From: Roseburia sp.
GTDB taxonomy: Bacteria > Bacillota > Clostridia > Lachnospirales > Lachnospiraceae
Direction: 5' to 3'
Assembly: GCA_030844625.1 (NCBI GenBank)
Contig: JAUUNJ010000163.1
Location: 1 to 6,055 of the forward strand
DNA: 6,055 nt
Within the stretch, counting starts at the first letter, position 1. The number at the start of each line of letters is the position of its first letter. Positions 1-5,433 of the stretch are shown here, piece after piece. The notes below the pieces were generated by a model. That model made no database searches. It had not been told where the DNA came from and saw only the letters and a list, made by a program, of their open reading frames with translations. The position numbers and the translations under genes are program-made.

Positions 1-239
1 TCCAGATCGTATACACGTATCCATTCCTGATTTTTTCTTTCTTCCATATCTGTTACAAAACGGATCGGAATCTCATTTCCGTTATACGCAAGCGCCTGCC
101 CTTCTTTTTTTACCGTCACGGCAGGATATTGGAAAAATACCGCATCCAGAGGGGTTATAATCTCTGAAAGCTTCCCTTCCTCTCTTTTTTTCTGTATTTC
201 TGAAAGCTGCACATCTTCTGCGATTTCGTTTCCGACTAA
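1..239 (-). pseudogene. truB: C-terminal fragment of TruB-like tRNA pseudouridine(55) synthase
   Basis: Reading the minus strand from 239 down to the left edge gives about 79 uninterrupted codons. They contain LSEIQKKREEGKLSEI, then PLDAVFFQYPAVTV, an NGNEI segment and finally IRVYDL. This order matches the C-terminal third of bacterial TruB, the enzyme that makes pseudouridine 55 in the tRNA T-loop: the linker helix, the 'P-D-A-F-P-A' segment, then the PUA-like tail with its 'NG' and 'VRVYD' blocks. The frame runs off the window, so only the last residues are missing on that side. On the N-terminal side homology fades around 225-240, and the frame meets a stop at 275-273 with no start and no room for the catalytic domain. 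As present here it cannot encode an active synthase. It is either a broken gene at a rearrangement or one side of a misassembled join. The family call rests on motif memory, not on a search. Confidence 0.7.
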
Positions 240-274
240 ACAGCAAATCTGATTTTGAAAAAGAAAATATTGTT

Positions 275-925
275 ATGGTTATTATTGATATGCAGAATGA
301 ATATGCAGCAGGCGGTTTTGACCGCTGGGCTGCATGGAATTGGGAAAAAACAGCAGATAATGCAAGGAAGGTTCTGGATGCATGCAGAGAAAAAGGATAT
401 CCAATTGTACATGTGAAGGTAGCAAGGGACCCGGAAGGTGTTATGTGCCACCCTTATGATGAACGGGATGAAAACGGAAGACCGGTATATTCTGTGAAAG
501 GGACAAAAAATGGAGAAATATGTGACAAAATGAAACCACTTCCGGGAGAAATTGTAGTGGAAAAGCAGAGATTTTCCGCATTTTATCAGACAAATATTGA
601 ATTGATTCTACAGGGATTACATGCAGAGCATTTGATTATGGTCGGAGGTTTTACGGATTCCTGTTTCCTGACATCCATTTACGATGCTTTTACAAGAGGT
701 TATACAATCTCCGTAATTAAAGATGGCGTAACCTGCGGTTCGGAGGGCGCTCATAAAGCTTCTATGCTGACCATTGCCAATTGGATTTATGGAAGCAGCA
801 TTTTTAAGGCAGATGAAATGGTAAAAGCCATACATGGTGAACCATATAAGGCATGGTTTTGGGAAAAGAGTAATTCTATGAGCTTTGAAGTGGATACAAT
901 TAATGAATTGTACGATCAGTTATAA
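275..925 (+). CDS. isochorismatase-family cysteine hydrolase, apparently 5'-truncated
   Basis: This is a cytoplasmic alpha/beta hydrolase of the isochorismatase/nicotinamidase (cysteine hydrolase) superfamily, whose members mostly cleave small amides, carbamoyl groups or vinyl ethers. The triad is visible: Asp5 in VIIDMQNEY, Lys97 in VEKQRFSAF and nucleophile Cys130 in GGFTDSCFLTS, which follows the usual cis-peptide turn. Family members normally have 10-20 residues before the first beta strand, whereas here Met1 lies inside that strand. The same frame is open upstream back to 161 and reads SDFEKENIV just before Met1, which looks native. It has no ATG, GTG or TTG there, and no ribosome binding site precedes 275. 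The true start was therefore probably lost at the junction near 240. The C-terminus (residues 190-216, Trp/Phe-rich) extends past the core. The stop is 15 nt before the next gene, so they form an operon. The substrate is unknown; nicotinamidase is not supported, because I do not see its metal-site pattern. Confidence 0.85.
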   Translation: MVIIDMQNEYAAGGFDRWAAWNWEKTADNARKVLDACREKGYPIVHVKVARDPEGVMCHPYDERDENGRPVYSVKGTKNGEICDKMKPLPGEIVVEKQRFSAFYQTNIELILQGLHAEHLIMVGGFTDSCFLTSIYDAFTRGYTISVIKDGVTCGSEGAHKASMLTIANWIYGSSIFKADEMVKAIHGEPYKAWFWEKSNSMSFEVDTINELYDQL

Positions 926-940
926 AGGTTGTGAGATAAA

Positions 941-2038
941 ATGAGTGATAAAAAAGCCTTAAGTAACGGATGTTTTTATCTTGACATTGGCGAAGTAAAA
1001 GATTTTTATCAGATCGGATATATACACGGTGAAACTTTTAAAAAAGAAATCAGGGAATGCATCCGTTTGATCAAAAACGAGTTTGGTGATGACATAAAAC
1101 GGGTTTGGCAGATATTTTTTCATGAATCTACATATGTGGATGATATAAAAAAGTATCTCCCTGATGTCTTTGAGGAGTTTAGAGGAGTATGTGAGGGAAG
1201 TGGTGTGGAAATGAATGATTTGCTCATATTGAATTGTCTCGATGAGTGCTATACCATTTTGACGGAAAGAGATCCTATAGGTAAATGTACCGCTTTTGGA
1301 ATAAGAAATGATAAAAGCAATACTGGCATGATAGGGCAAAATTTAGATTTTATGGAAATGTTTGATGGGTATCAGACTATATTCCGGATAAAATCCCCTC
1401 TGGATGGAAAAGTAATTGTACAGTATGGATTTGCAGGACAGATTTTTGGGATGGGGCAGAATTCCGAAGGATTGTCTGTTGTATCTACAACACTGATCAA
1501 CGGAAGCATAAATTTATTTTTGGGAGTGCCAAACACCTTTGTCCAAAAAGCAATACTGTATTGCAATTCTACAGAAGAAGCGGTAAAAGTCCTAAAAAAA
1601 TGCCCGGTCTCAACTGCCACTTCATGGATTATCAGCGATAATAATGAGTTGATGTGCATAGAGACTACAGCTAATAAAGTAGAGGTATCAAATAACAGGC
1701 AGGTTTATACACATACTAATCATGCTTTGTATTCTTCGGATATAAGAAGTATTAAAAATATATGTGATTTGGAAACGTTTGTTGTGAATTCCGACGGATA
1801 TACATGGGAACAGACAGTGGAACGACTTGAATGTATAAATAAAAAGATCAATGTAAATACAGTGGATGCAATTGATGTGGAATATGTAAAGAGTACATTA
1901 TTGAAAGAGCCCGTTTTCAGAAATTATCAAAGCAAAACCCTTGCATCTGTAATATGTACACGGGAAAACGAAAAAGCTTATGTATATTGCGGCGGCAGTA
2001 GAAAAGATGGCGTTTTTTTAAAAATTGAAGTTGTCTAA
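941..2038 (+). CDS. C45-family (acyl-CoA:6-APA acyltransferase-like) Ntn hydrolase
   Basis: This 365-residue protein resembles the C45 peptidase/acyltransferase family, Ntn hydrolases that mature by self-cleavage in front of a cysteine, which then becomes the nucleophile for amide hydrolysis or acyl transfer. Family landmarks occur in order: GYIHGETF (residues 26-33), a helical pro-region, GKCTAFGI with candidate nucleophile Cys116, GQNLDF (132-137), a glycine-rich GFAGQIFGMGQN stretch (163-174), THTNHAL (257-263) and TLASVIC (333-339) near the C-terminus. Cleavage before Cys116 would give chains of about 115 and 250 residues. The residue before the cysteine is Lys, where I expected Gly. No signal peptide is seen, so it should act in the cytoplasm. 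The ATG follows an AAAGG at 924-928 plus a GTGAG closer in. The gene sits 15 nt after the hydrolase and 11 nt before the YitT-like gene. The substrate cannot be inferred; penicillin is unlikely to be the natural one. Confidence 0.8.
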   Translation: MSDKKALSNGCFYLDIGEVKDFYQIGYIHGETFKKEIRECIRLIKNEFGDDIKRVWQIFFHESTYVDDIKKYLPDVFEEFRGVCEGSGVEMNDLLILNCLDECYTILTERDPIGKCTAFGIRNDKSNTGMIGQNLDFMEMFDGYQTIFRIKSPLDGKVIVQYGFAGQIFGMGQNSEGLSVVSTTLINGSINLFLGVPNTFVQKAILYCNSTEEAVKVLKKCPVSTATSWIISDNNELMCIETTANKVEVSNNRQVYTHTNHALYSSDIRSIKNICDLETFVVNSDGYTWEQTVERLECINKKINVNTVDAIDVEYVKSTLLKEPVFRNYQSKTLASVICTRENEKAYVYCGGSRKDGVFLKIEVV

Positions 2039-2049
2039 GAGGCGTAAAT

Positions 2050-2937
2050 ATGAAAAAAAGAACATTAAAAAATGAACTGAAAAATCAGATGGGGGCTGTT
2101 TTAGGTGCTTTCATATATTCTGTGGGGATTAATCTGTTTATTGTACCTTTGGGGCTGTACAGCGGAGGAACTATGGGAGTTTGTCAGTTGTTGAGAACCT
2201 TTTTTCTATGGGCGACAGGATTTGAAATGTCAAATATGGATATTGCCGGAATTATCTATTATATAATTAATGTGCCTATTTTCGTTTTGGGAATTAGAAA
2301 ACTGGGAAAACATTTTATGGCAGGCACAATTATAACTGTTTCGGTCATGTCGCTTTTATTGTCGGTTATTCCTATTGCAGATAAGGGCATAATGGGTGAT
2401 GATCTGCTTGCTTCCTGTGCCATAGGGGGAATTGTGACTGGAGCAGGAATTGGTTTTGTGCTGAAAAATGCTTCTACTATGGGAGGAATGGACATTGTCA
2501 GCCTTATGGTAATGAAAAAATATAAGAATATAAGTATGGGAAAAGTGTATCTGGCGGTTAATATTATTGTTTATGGTATCTGCCTGATTTTATATGAACC
2601 ACAGATTGCAATATATTCTCTTATTTATTCTGTGTTATGTTCTGTCACAATGGATAAAGTATATACCCAGAATATTATTACTCAGGCTATTATAGTCAGC
2701 AAAAACAATGCAAAGGAAATAGAGGAGTCTATCATAAAAGACATGGTGAGAGGGGTTACTGTGTGGAGAGGGAATGGTGCGTATACAGGGGAAGAAGAAA
2801 CCGTTATGATGACGGCATTGTCAAAATATGAAATCCCTATGCTAAAGAGAATCGTACATAAAAAAGACCCTACCGCATTTGTTGTATTGCAGGAAGGGGT
2901 GTTCGTGGACGGCAGTTTTGAAAAGCGGTTGTTCTGA
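2050..2937 (+). CDS. YitT-family membrane protein with C-terminal DUF2179 domain
   Basis: The 295-residue product has the two-part layout of YitT-type proteins common in Firmicutes. The N-terminal membrane half has about six hydrophobic segments, at roughly 14-35, 64-82, 90-108, 118-138, 165-182 and 185-199. It carries the family's NLFIVPLGLYSGGTMGV stretch (28-44) and a second glycine-rich ASTMGGMDIV (141-150). A soluble C-terminal domain (about 207-290) has RGVTVWRGNGAYTGEE (234-249), a 'L..YEIPMLKRIV' block and DPTAFVV, as in DUF2179. Members are often annotated as membrane or export proteins, but no transport substrate is established to my knowledge. The AGAGGCG ribosome binding site at 2038-2044, overlapping the previous stop codon, supports this start and co-translation with the C45-like gene. 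It is probably the last gene of the operon, although no clear terminator follows before the tRNA promoter. Confidence 0.9.
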   Translation: MKKRTLKNELKNQMGAVLGAFIYSVGINLFIVPLGLYSGGTMGVCQLLRTFFLWATGFEMSNMDIAGIIYYIINVPIFVLGIRKLGKHFMAGTIITVSVMSLLLSVIPIADKGIMGDDLLASCAIGGIVTGAGIGFVLKNASTMGGMDIVSLMVMKKYKNISMGKVYLAVNIIVYGICLILYEPQIAIYSLIYSVLCSVTMDKVYTQNIITQAIIVSKNNAKEIEESIIKDMVRGVTVWRGNGAYTGEEETVMMTALSKYEIPMLKRIVHKKDPTAFVVLQEGVFVDGSFEKRLF

Positions 2938-2948
2938 GAAAATAAACT

Positions 2949-2980
2949 TTATAAAAAATTGGAAACAATTATAAAAAATC
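2949..2980 (+). promoter_or_regulatory. two phased A-tracts upstream of the tRNA-Leu promoter (UP-element-like)
   Basis: The 11-mer TTATAAAAAAT occurs at 2949-2959 and again at 2969-2979, exactly 20 nt apart, or about two helical turns. The second copy ends three bases before the -35 box, where the RNA polymerase alpha subunit contacts AT-rich UP elements. Strong stable-RNA promoters often carry these. The repeat is seen directly; the role is inferred from position. Confidence 0.4.
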
Positions 2981-2982
2981 AG

Positions 2983-3011
2983 TTGACACCATCTGATAAT
3001 TATGGTAATAT
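2983..3011 (+). promoter_or_regulatory. sigma-A promoter of the tRNA-Leu(AAG) gene
   Basis: There is a perfect -35 TTGACA at 2983-2988, a 17-nt spacer, and a -10 TAATAT at 3006-3011 with five of six consensus bases. Transcription should begin near 3018, giving a leader of about 17 nt before the mature tRNA at 3035. No operator or stringent-control discriminator can be assigned by eye. Confidence 0.85.
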
Positions 3012-3034
3012 TCATCTTGCGTTTGAAAACGTAT

Positions 3035-3119
3035 GCGGAAGTGTCGGAACTGGCAGACGAGCAAGACTAAGGATCTTGTGAGCAATGCGCTCGTGTGGGT
3101 TCAAGTCCCATCTTCCGCA
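3035..3119 (+). tRNA. tRNA-Leu, anticodon AAG
   Basis: This is an 85-nt class II tRNA. Acceptor GCGGAAG (3035-3041) pairs with CTTCCGC (3112-3118), with discriminator A at 3119. The D-stem is TCG/CGA (3044-3046 with 3058-3060). The anticodon stem CAAGA/TCTTG (3062-3066 with 3074-3078) encloses loop CTAAGGA, which places anticodon AAG at 3069-3071. The long variable arm has a GAGC/GCTC stem (3080-3083 with 3089-3092), and the T-arm has GTGGG/CCCAT around TTCAAGT. The long arm and A73 fit leucine. CCA is not encoded and must be added. A34 would normally be deaminated to inosine, allowing CUU, CUC and CUA to be read. It has its own strong promoter. Confidence 0.95.
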
Positions 3120-3130
3120 TTTGCTTTTTG

Positions 3131-3156
3131 AAATGGAAGTCGAAAGGCTTCCATTT
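3131..3156 (+). terminator. hairpin after tRNA-Leu(AAG), probable terminator
   Basis: AAATGGAAGTC (3131-3141) pairs with GGCTTCCATTT (3146-3156) around a GAAA tetraloop, giving 11 pairs including one G-U. Most of the U run lies inside the stem (3154-3157) and is followed by CGTT, so termination may be leaky and could let some transcripts run into the second tRNA. Confidence 0.6.
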
Positions 3157-3172
3157 TCGTTAAAAGCATAAG

Positions 3173-3196
3173 AAGTTACGCAGTTGTGGCGGAATT
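3173..3196 (+). repeat. extra copy of the 5' end of tRNA-Leu(CAG)
   Basis: This 24-nt segment matches 3265-3288 with a single mismatch (3175 G versus 3267 C). It covers about seven leader bases and the first 17 bases of tRNA-Leu(CAG). The match then stops, and no D-arm, anticodon arm or acceptor 3' strand follows, so it cannot form a tRNA. It is probably a remnant of duplication or recombination at the tRNA gene. Confidence 0.8.
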
Positions 3197-3203
3197 TTAT
3201 TGA

Positions 3204-3255
3204 GACTCGAGATCTTTGATCTCGCAAGTCGAAGTTATATGAAGCCATGTATAAC
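3204..3255. other. two consecutive inverted repeats in the tRNA spacer
   Basis: CGAGATC (3208-3214) and GATCTCG (3218-3224) form a perfect 7-bp stem with a TTT loop. It is extended by GACT (3204-3207) with AGTC (3227-3230) across a 2-nt bulge. Just downstream, GTTATA (3234-3239) pairs with TATAAC (3250-3255). No U run follows the first hairpin, so it is not a typical terminator. It could be a processing signal, a small repeat or part of a decayed RNA gene. Confidence 0.5.
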
Positions 3256-3271
3256 ATGCAAATAAACTTAC

Positions 3272-3356
3272 GCAGTTGTGGCGGAATTGGCATACGCGCA
3301 TGATTCAGGTTCATGTCCGGGTTATCTGGGTGAGGGTTCAAGTCCCTTCAACTGCA
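3272..3356 (+). tRNA. tRNA-Leu, anticodon CAG
   Basis: This is an 85-nt class II tRNA. Acceptor GCAGTTG (3272-3278) pairs with CAACTGC (3349-3355), with discriminator A at 3356. The anticodon stem CATGA/TCATG (3299-3303 with 3311-3315) encloses TTCAGGT, so the anticodon CAG is at 3306-3308. The variable arm pairs CCGG (3317-3320) with CTGG (3326-3329), and the T-arm is GAGGG/CCCTT. CCA is not encoded. It decodes CUG. I see no good promoter directly upstream: a TATAAC at 3250-3255 lacks a matching -35. Read-through from the first tRNA promoter is the likelier source of transcription. Confidence 0.95.
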
Positions 3357-3357
3357 T

Positions 3358-3392
3358 AAAAGCCTTGTGGATTTCCACAGGGCTTTTTCTTT
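3358..3392 (+). terminator. rho-independent terminator of the tRNA-Leu(CAG) gene
   Basis: AAAAGCCTTGTGG (3358-3370) pairs with CCACAGGGCTTTT (3375-3387) around an ATTT loop. The stem has 13 pairs with one T-G wobble and is followed by more thymines (T at 3388 and TTT at 3390-3392). This is a textbook intrinsic terminator, directly behind the tRNA acceptor. Confidence 0.92.
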
Positions 3393-3539
3393 TGCATTAG
3401 CAAATTGGTATAAGTAATATCCGTTTGAACGATTCATTTTTTGAAAAAGATAATACTGACATGTTATTAGAGTATTCCATAAAGTGAGTGAAATTTAAGG
3501 GTGAAATTAATTGCGTTTATTAACAAAAATGCCATTAAA

Positions 3540-3567
3540 TTAACACAATTATGATGTATGGTAAAAT
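3540..3567 (+). promoter_or_regulatory. candidate sigma-A promoter of the alarmone synthetase gene
   Basis: TTAACA (3540-3545), a 16-nt spacer and TAAAAT (3562-3567) make a reasonable promoter in the gap after the tRNA terminator. A second possible -10, TATAAA, lies at 3568-3573. A start near 3574 would leave a leader of about 35 nt before the first in-frame ATG. The rest of the gap, 3393-3539, is AT-rich and shows no convincing gene or structured RNA. Confidence 0.5.
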
Positions 3568-3608
3568 TATAAATTTTTGAAATAAAAAATAAGGTTGAAA
3601 AAAATAAG

Positions 3609-4313
3609 ATGAGAAAGGAAAGGGAATGCAAATCACTTTTTCGACCCTTGGTTTGCGCCTTTCAAATGCAAGTGAATTTGCGGATGAAAGATTGGATATT
3701 AAATATGACAGACGAGGAATATATAAACTTTATACAACCATATGACGATGCAAGACAAATGCTATTGACAAGACTGGACGTTTTAAATCATACACTGTAC
3801 GGTGATTCACAAAGCTGTCCCATACATTATATTCAAAGTCGTATAAAAACAAAGACAAGCATGGAGGAGAAAATCAAAAAGAAAGACAAGGAGCCTACGG
3901 TTGAGAATGTAAAGGATTATCTTCAGGACATTGCAGGTGTGCGCATAATCTGTTATTTTGTGGATGATATATATAATCTGGCCAAGAAAATGAAAAAACA
4001 GTCAGATTTGATTATGATTAGAGAATGTGATTATATATCGGAGCCGAAACCAAACGGATACCGCAGTTATCATATGATTATCGGAATGCCCGTCTATTGT
4101 CTTGATGGTATGGAATATTTTCCGGTGGAAATTCAATTTCGTACGATTTCCATGGATTTCTGGGCAAGCATGGAACATAGAATGGTTTATAAAAAGAAGT
4201 GTGAGAACAAGGACAAACTGAGAGAAGAGTTAAAAACATATGCAGACATGCTGGTAGAAATTGAAAAGCGCTTTGAGCAGCATAATGAAGTGGGTAGAAT
4301 AAAATTAAATTAA
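3609..4313 (+). CDS. small alarmone synthetase, RelA/SpoT synthetase domain (RelQ-type GTP pyrophosphokinase)
   Basis: The product makes (p)ppGpp or pGpp by moving pyrophosphate from ATP to GTP, GDP or GMP. It has only the synthetase domain, without the HD hydrolase, TGS or ACT parts of long RelA/SpoT enzymes. Motifs in order: RIKTKTSMEEK (78-88), DIAGVRIICYFVDD (107-120), DYISEPKPNGYRSYH (141-155) with the substrate-binding tyrosine, and VEIQFRTISMDFWASMEH (173-190) with catalytic Glu174. A basic, helical C-terminus follows, as in RelQ/YjbM of Bacillus. The start is uncertain. The ATG at 3609 lacks a well-spaced ribosome binding site, and the first 25 residues look unlike the family. ATG 3684 (MKDW) or 3705 (MTDEEYINF, which lines up with the start of YjbM) would give 209 or 202 residues. 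A strong Shine-Dalgarno at 3612-3618 points to an ATG at 3626 in another frame. The dGTPase gene follows after 96 nt. Confidence 0.88.
   Translation: MRKERECKSLFRPLVCAFQMQVNLRMKDWILNMTDEEYINFIQPYDDARQMLLTRLDVLNHTLYGDSQSCPIHYIQSRIKTKTSMEEKIKKKDKEPTVENVKDYLQDIAGVRIICYFVDDIYNLAKKMKKQSDLIMIRECDYISEPKPNGYRSYHMIIGMPVYCLDGMEYFPVEIQFRTISMDFWASMEHRMVYKKKCENKDKLREELKTYADMLVEIEKRFEQHNEVGRIKLN
3626..3745 (+). CDS. possible 39-residue upstream ORF overlapping the alarmone synthetase start
   Basis: An ATG at 3626 has the best ribosome binding site in this region, AGAAAGG at 3612-3618 with 7 nt spacing. Its frame runs 39 codons to a TGA at 3743-3745, in a different frame from the synthetase. It begins MQITFSTLGLRLSN and ends YKLYTTI, and I recognise no family. 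It spans both downstream candidate starts (3684 and 3705) of the alarmone synthetase. If translated it could act as a leader peptide that couples or limits synthetase translation. The alternative is that the ribosome binding site is fortuitous, or that a frameshift has split the real N-terminus of the synthetase. Confidence 0.3.
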   Translation: MQITFSTLGLRLSNASEFADERLDIKYDRRGIYKLYTTI

Positions 4314-4373
4314 AAAAGATAAAAGTTATGTTAAGCATTTGGAATAGTTCTATTAAAATCAAAGATTTTGTTG

Positions 4374-4385
4374 TATAATTATAAT
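4374..4385 (+). promoter_or_regulatory. weak candidate -10 elements before the dGTPase gene
   Basis: Two overlapping-style TATAAT hexamers lie at 4374-4379 and 4380-4385. Neither has a recognisable -35 at 16-18 nt. The upstream one would give a leader of about 24 nt ending in the strong ribosome binding site. Co-transcription from the alarmone synthetase gene is equally possible, since no terminator lies between them. Confidence 0.3.
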
Positions 4386-4396
4386 ATCTTTGGACT

Positions 4397-4401
4397 GGAG
4401 G
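4397..4401 (+). promoter_or_regulatory. ribosome binding site fixing the dGTPase start
   Basis: GGAGG sits 8 nt before the ATG at 4410. It rules out the in-frame TTG at 4368, 14 codons upstream, as the start, because that TTG precedes this site and has none of its own. Confidence 0.85.
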
Positions 4402-4409
4402 TATTTATT

Positions 4410-5417
4410 ATGAATATCAGACAGAAAAATGAAGAATTAGAAAAATCATATCTCAGTCCCTATGCAGCATTAAGCTGTGACAGTCAGGGCAGAGACCGGG
4501 AGGAGGAGCAGTGCGATCTTCGTACTGTTTATCAGCGTGACAGAGACAGGATTATTCATTGTAAAGCATTTCGAAGACTGAAGCATAAGACGCAGGTATT
4601 TCTCGCACCCATGGGTGACCACTACAGGACAAGGCTTACCCATACTCTTGAAGTTTCACAAATCGCAAGAACAATATCAAAATCATTGCGTCTGAATGAA
4701 GATCTAACAGAAGCAATTGCTCTGGGGCATGATTTAGGACATACGCCTTTTGGACATGCAGGAGAAAGAGCACTGAACCAAATATGCAGTCTGGGATTTC
4801 AGCACTATAAACAGAGTATAAGAGTAGTGGAATTGTTGGAAAATGAAGGCAGGGGTCTAAATCTGACAAAAGAAGTAAGGGACGGAATTGTCAATCACAG
4901 AACCAGCGGCAATCCATCAACTCTTGAAGGAAAGGTAGTAAGACTTTCGGATAAAATTGCATACATAAACCATGATATAGATGACGCCATAAGGGGCAGA
5001 ATTATAAGTGAAAAGGATATTCCGAAAAAATATACTGAGATATTGGGTGATTCAACAAAGAAGCGTCTGGATACCCTTGTACATGATATTGTAAAAAACA
5101 GCATAGATAAGAATAATATACTGATGTCCCCGGAGGTGGAAAGTGCCATGATGGGACTTAGGGGATATATGTTTGAAAGTGTGTATACCAATCCGCTGGC
5201 AAAAAGTGAAGAGGTAAAAGCAAGGGATATGCTGATTCAGTTATACGAATATTATCTTAAGAATATTGAGCAGATGCCGGCAGAATTTGTATATTTAATT
5301 CAGCAGTGCGGTGAAAATGAAGAGCGGGTGGTTTGTGATTATATTGCAGGGATGAGCGATCAGTATTCTGTTGCCACATTCCAACAGATATTTGAACCAA
5401 AGTTTTGGAAAATGTAA
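4410..5417 (+). CDS. dgt: dGTPase-like deoxynucleoside triphosphate triphosphohydrolase (HD domain)
   Basis: The 335-residue cytoplasmic HD-superfamily phosphohydrolase resembles the short dGTPase-like group that converts dNTPs to deoxynucleosides and triphosphate. The N-terminus has the family's RDRIIHCKAFRRLKHKTQVF (45-64), then RTRLTHTLEVSQIAR with metal ligand His78, GHDLGHTPFGHAGE with His107-Asp108, and RLSDKIAYINHDIDDA with Asp181. All four metal-binding positions are intact. The region after about 200 is helical, with YTNPLAKSEEVKAR (259-272) typical of the C-terminal part. Start choice: ATG 4410 with GGAGG 8 nt upstream. Its stop is 16 nt before dnaG, a gene order found widely in clostridia, so the two are very likely co-transcribed and could link dNTP pool control with replication priming. 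The substrate range (dGTP only or several dNTPs) cannot be told from the sequence. Confidence 0.93.
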   Translation: MNIRQKNEELEKSYLSPYAALSCDSQGRDREEEQCDLRTVYQRDRDRIIHCKAFRRLKHKTQVFLAPMGDHYRTRLTHTLEVSQIARTISKSLRLNEDLTEAIALGHDLGHTPFGHAGERALNQICSLGFQHYKQSIRVVELLENEGRGLNLTKEVRDGIVNHRTSGNPSTLEGKVVRLSDKIAYINHDIDDAIRGRIISEKDIPKKYTEILGDSTKKRLDTLVHDIVKNSIDKNNILMSPEVESAMMGLRGYMFESVYTNPLAKSEEVKARDMLIQLYEYYLKNIEQMPAEFVYLIQQCGENEERVVCDYIAGMSDQYSVATFQQIFEPKFWKM

Positions 5418-5433
5418 GCAATTGGAGAAATAA

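Noticed and set aside
236..451. 71-codon minus-strand open frame
   Set aside because: It is antisense to the hydrolase and in a different frame from the TruB-like fragment; the Cys/Ile/Phe-rich composition is a shadow pattern.
959..1339. 126-codon open frame on the minus strand
   Set aside because: It is fully antisense to the C45-like gene, has low-complexity Phe/Ile/Ser composition typical of a shadow frame, and has no family resemblance.
2938..2982. AATTG-GAAA-CAATT hairpin after the YitT gene as a terminator
   Set aside because: The stem is only 5 bp, has no G+C-rich part and is followed by A rather than T residues. The A-tracts fit a promoter-upstream role better.
3173..3288. Attachment site (att) of an integrated element at tRNA-Leu
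   Set aside because: The repeat copies the 5' end, not the 3' end, of the tRNA; the copies are only 92 nt apart, and no integrase or phage gene is present.
3012..3341. 109-codon minus-strand open frame across the tRNA region
   Set aside because: It runs through both tRNA genes and their spacer; the translation includes reverse-complemented tRNA arms. It is not a gene.
3389..3539. Riboswitch or small gene in the gap before the alarmone synthetase
   Set aside because: I found only short AT-rich inverted repeats (for example TAATA 3451-3455 with TATTA 3465-3469) and tiny frames; there is no recognisable conserved core.
4368..4409. Fourteen-codon N-terminal extension of the dGTPase from a TTG
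   Set aside because: The extension overlaps a TATAAT-rich stretch and the GGAGG of the ATG at 4410; the family N-terminus fits the ATG start.
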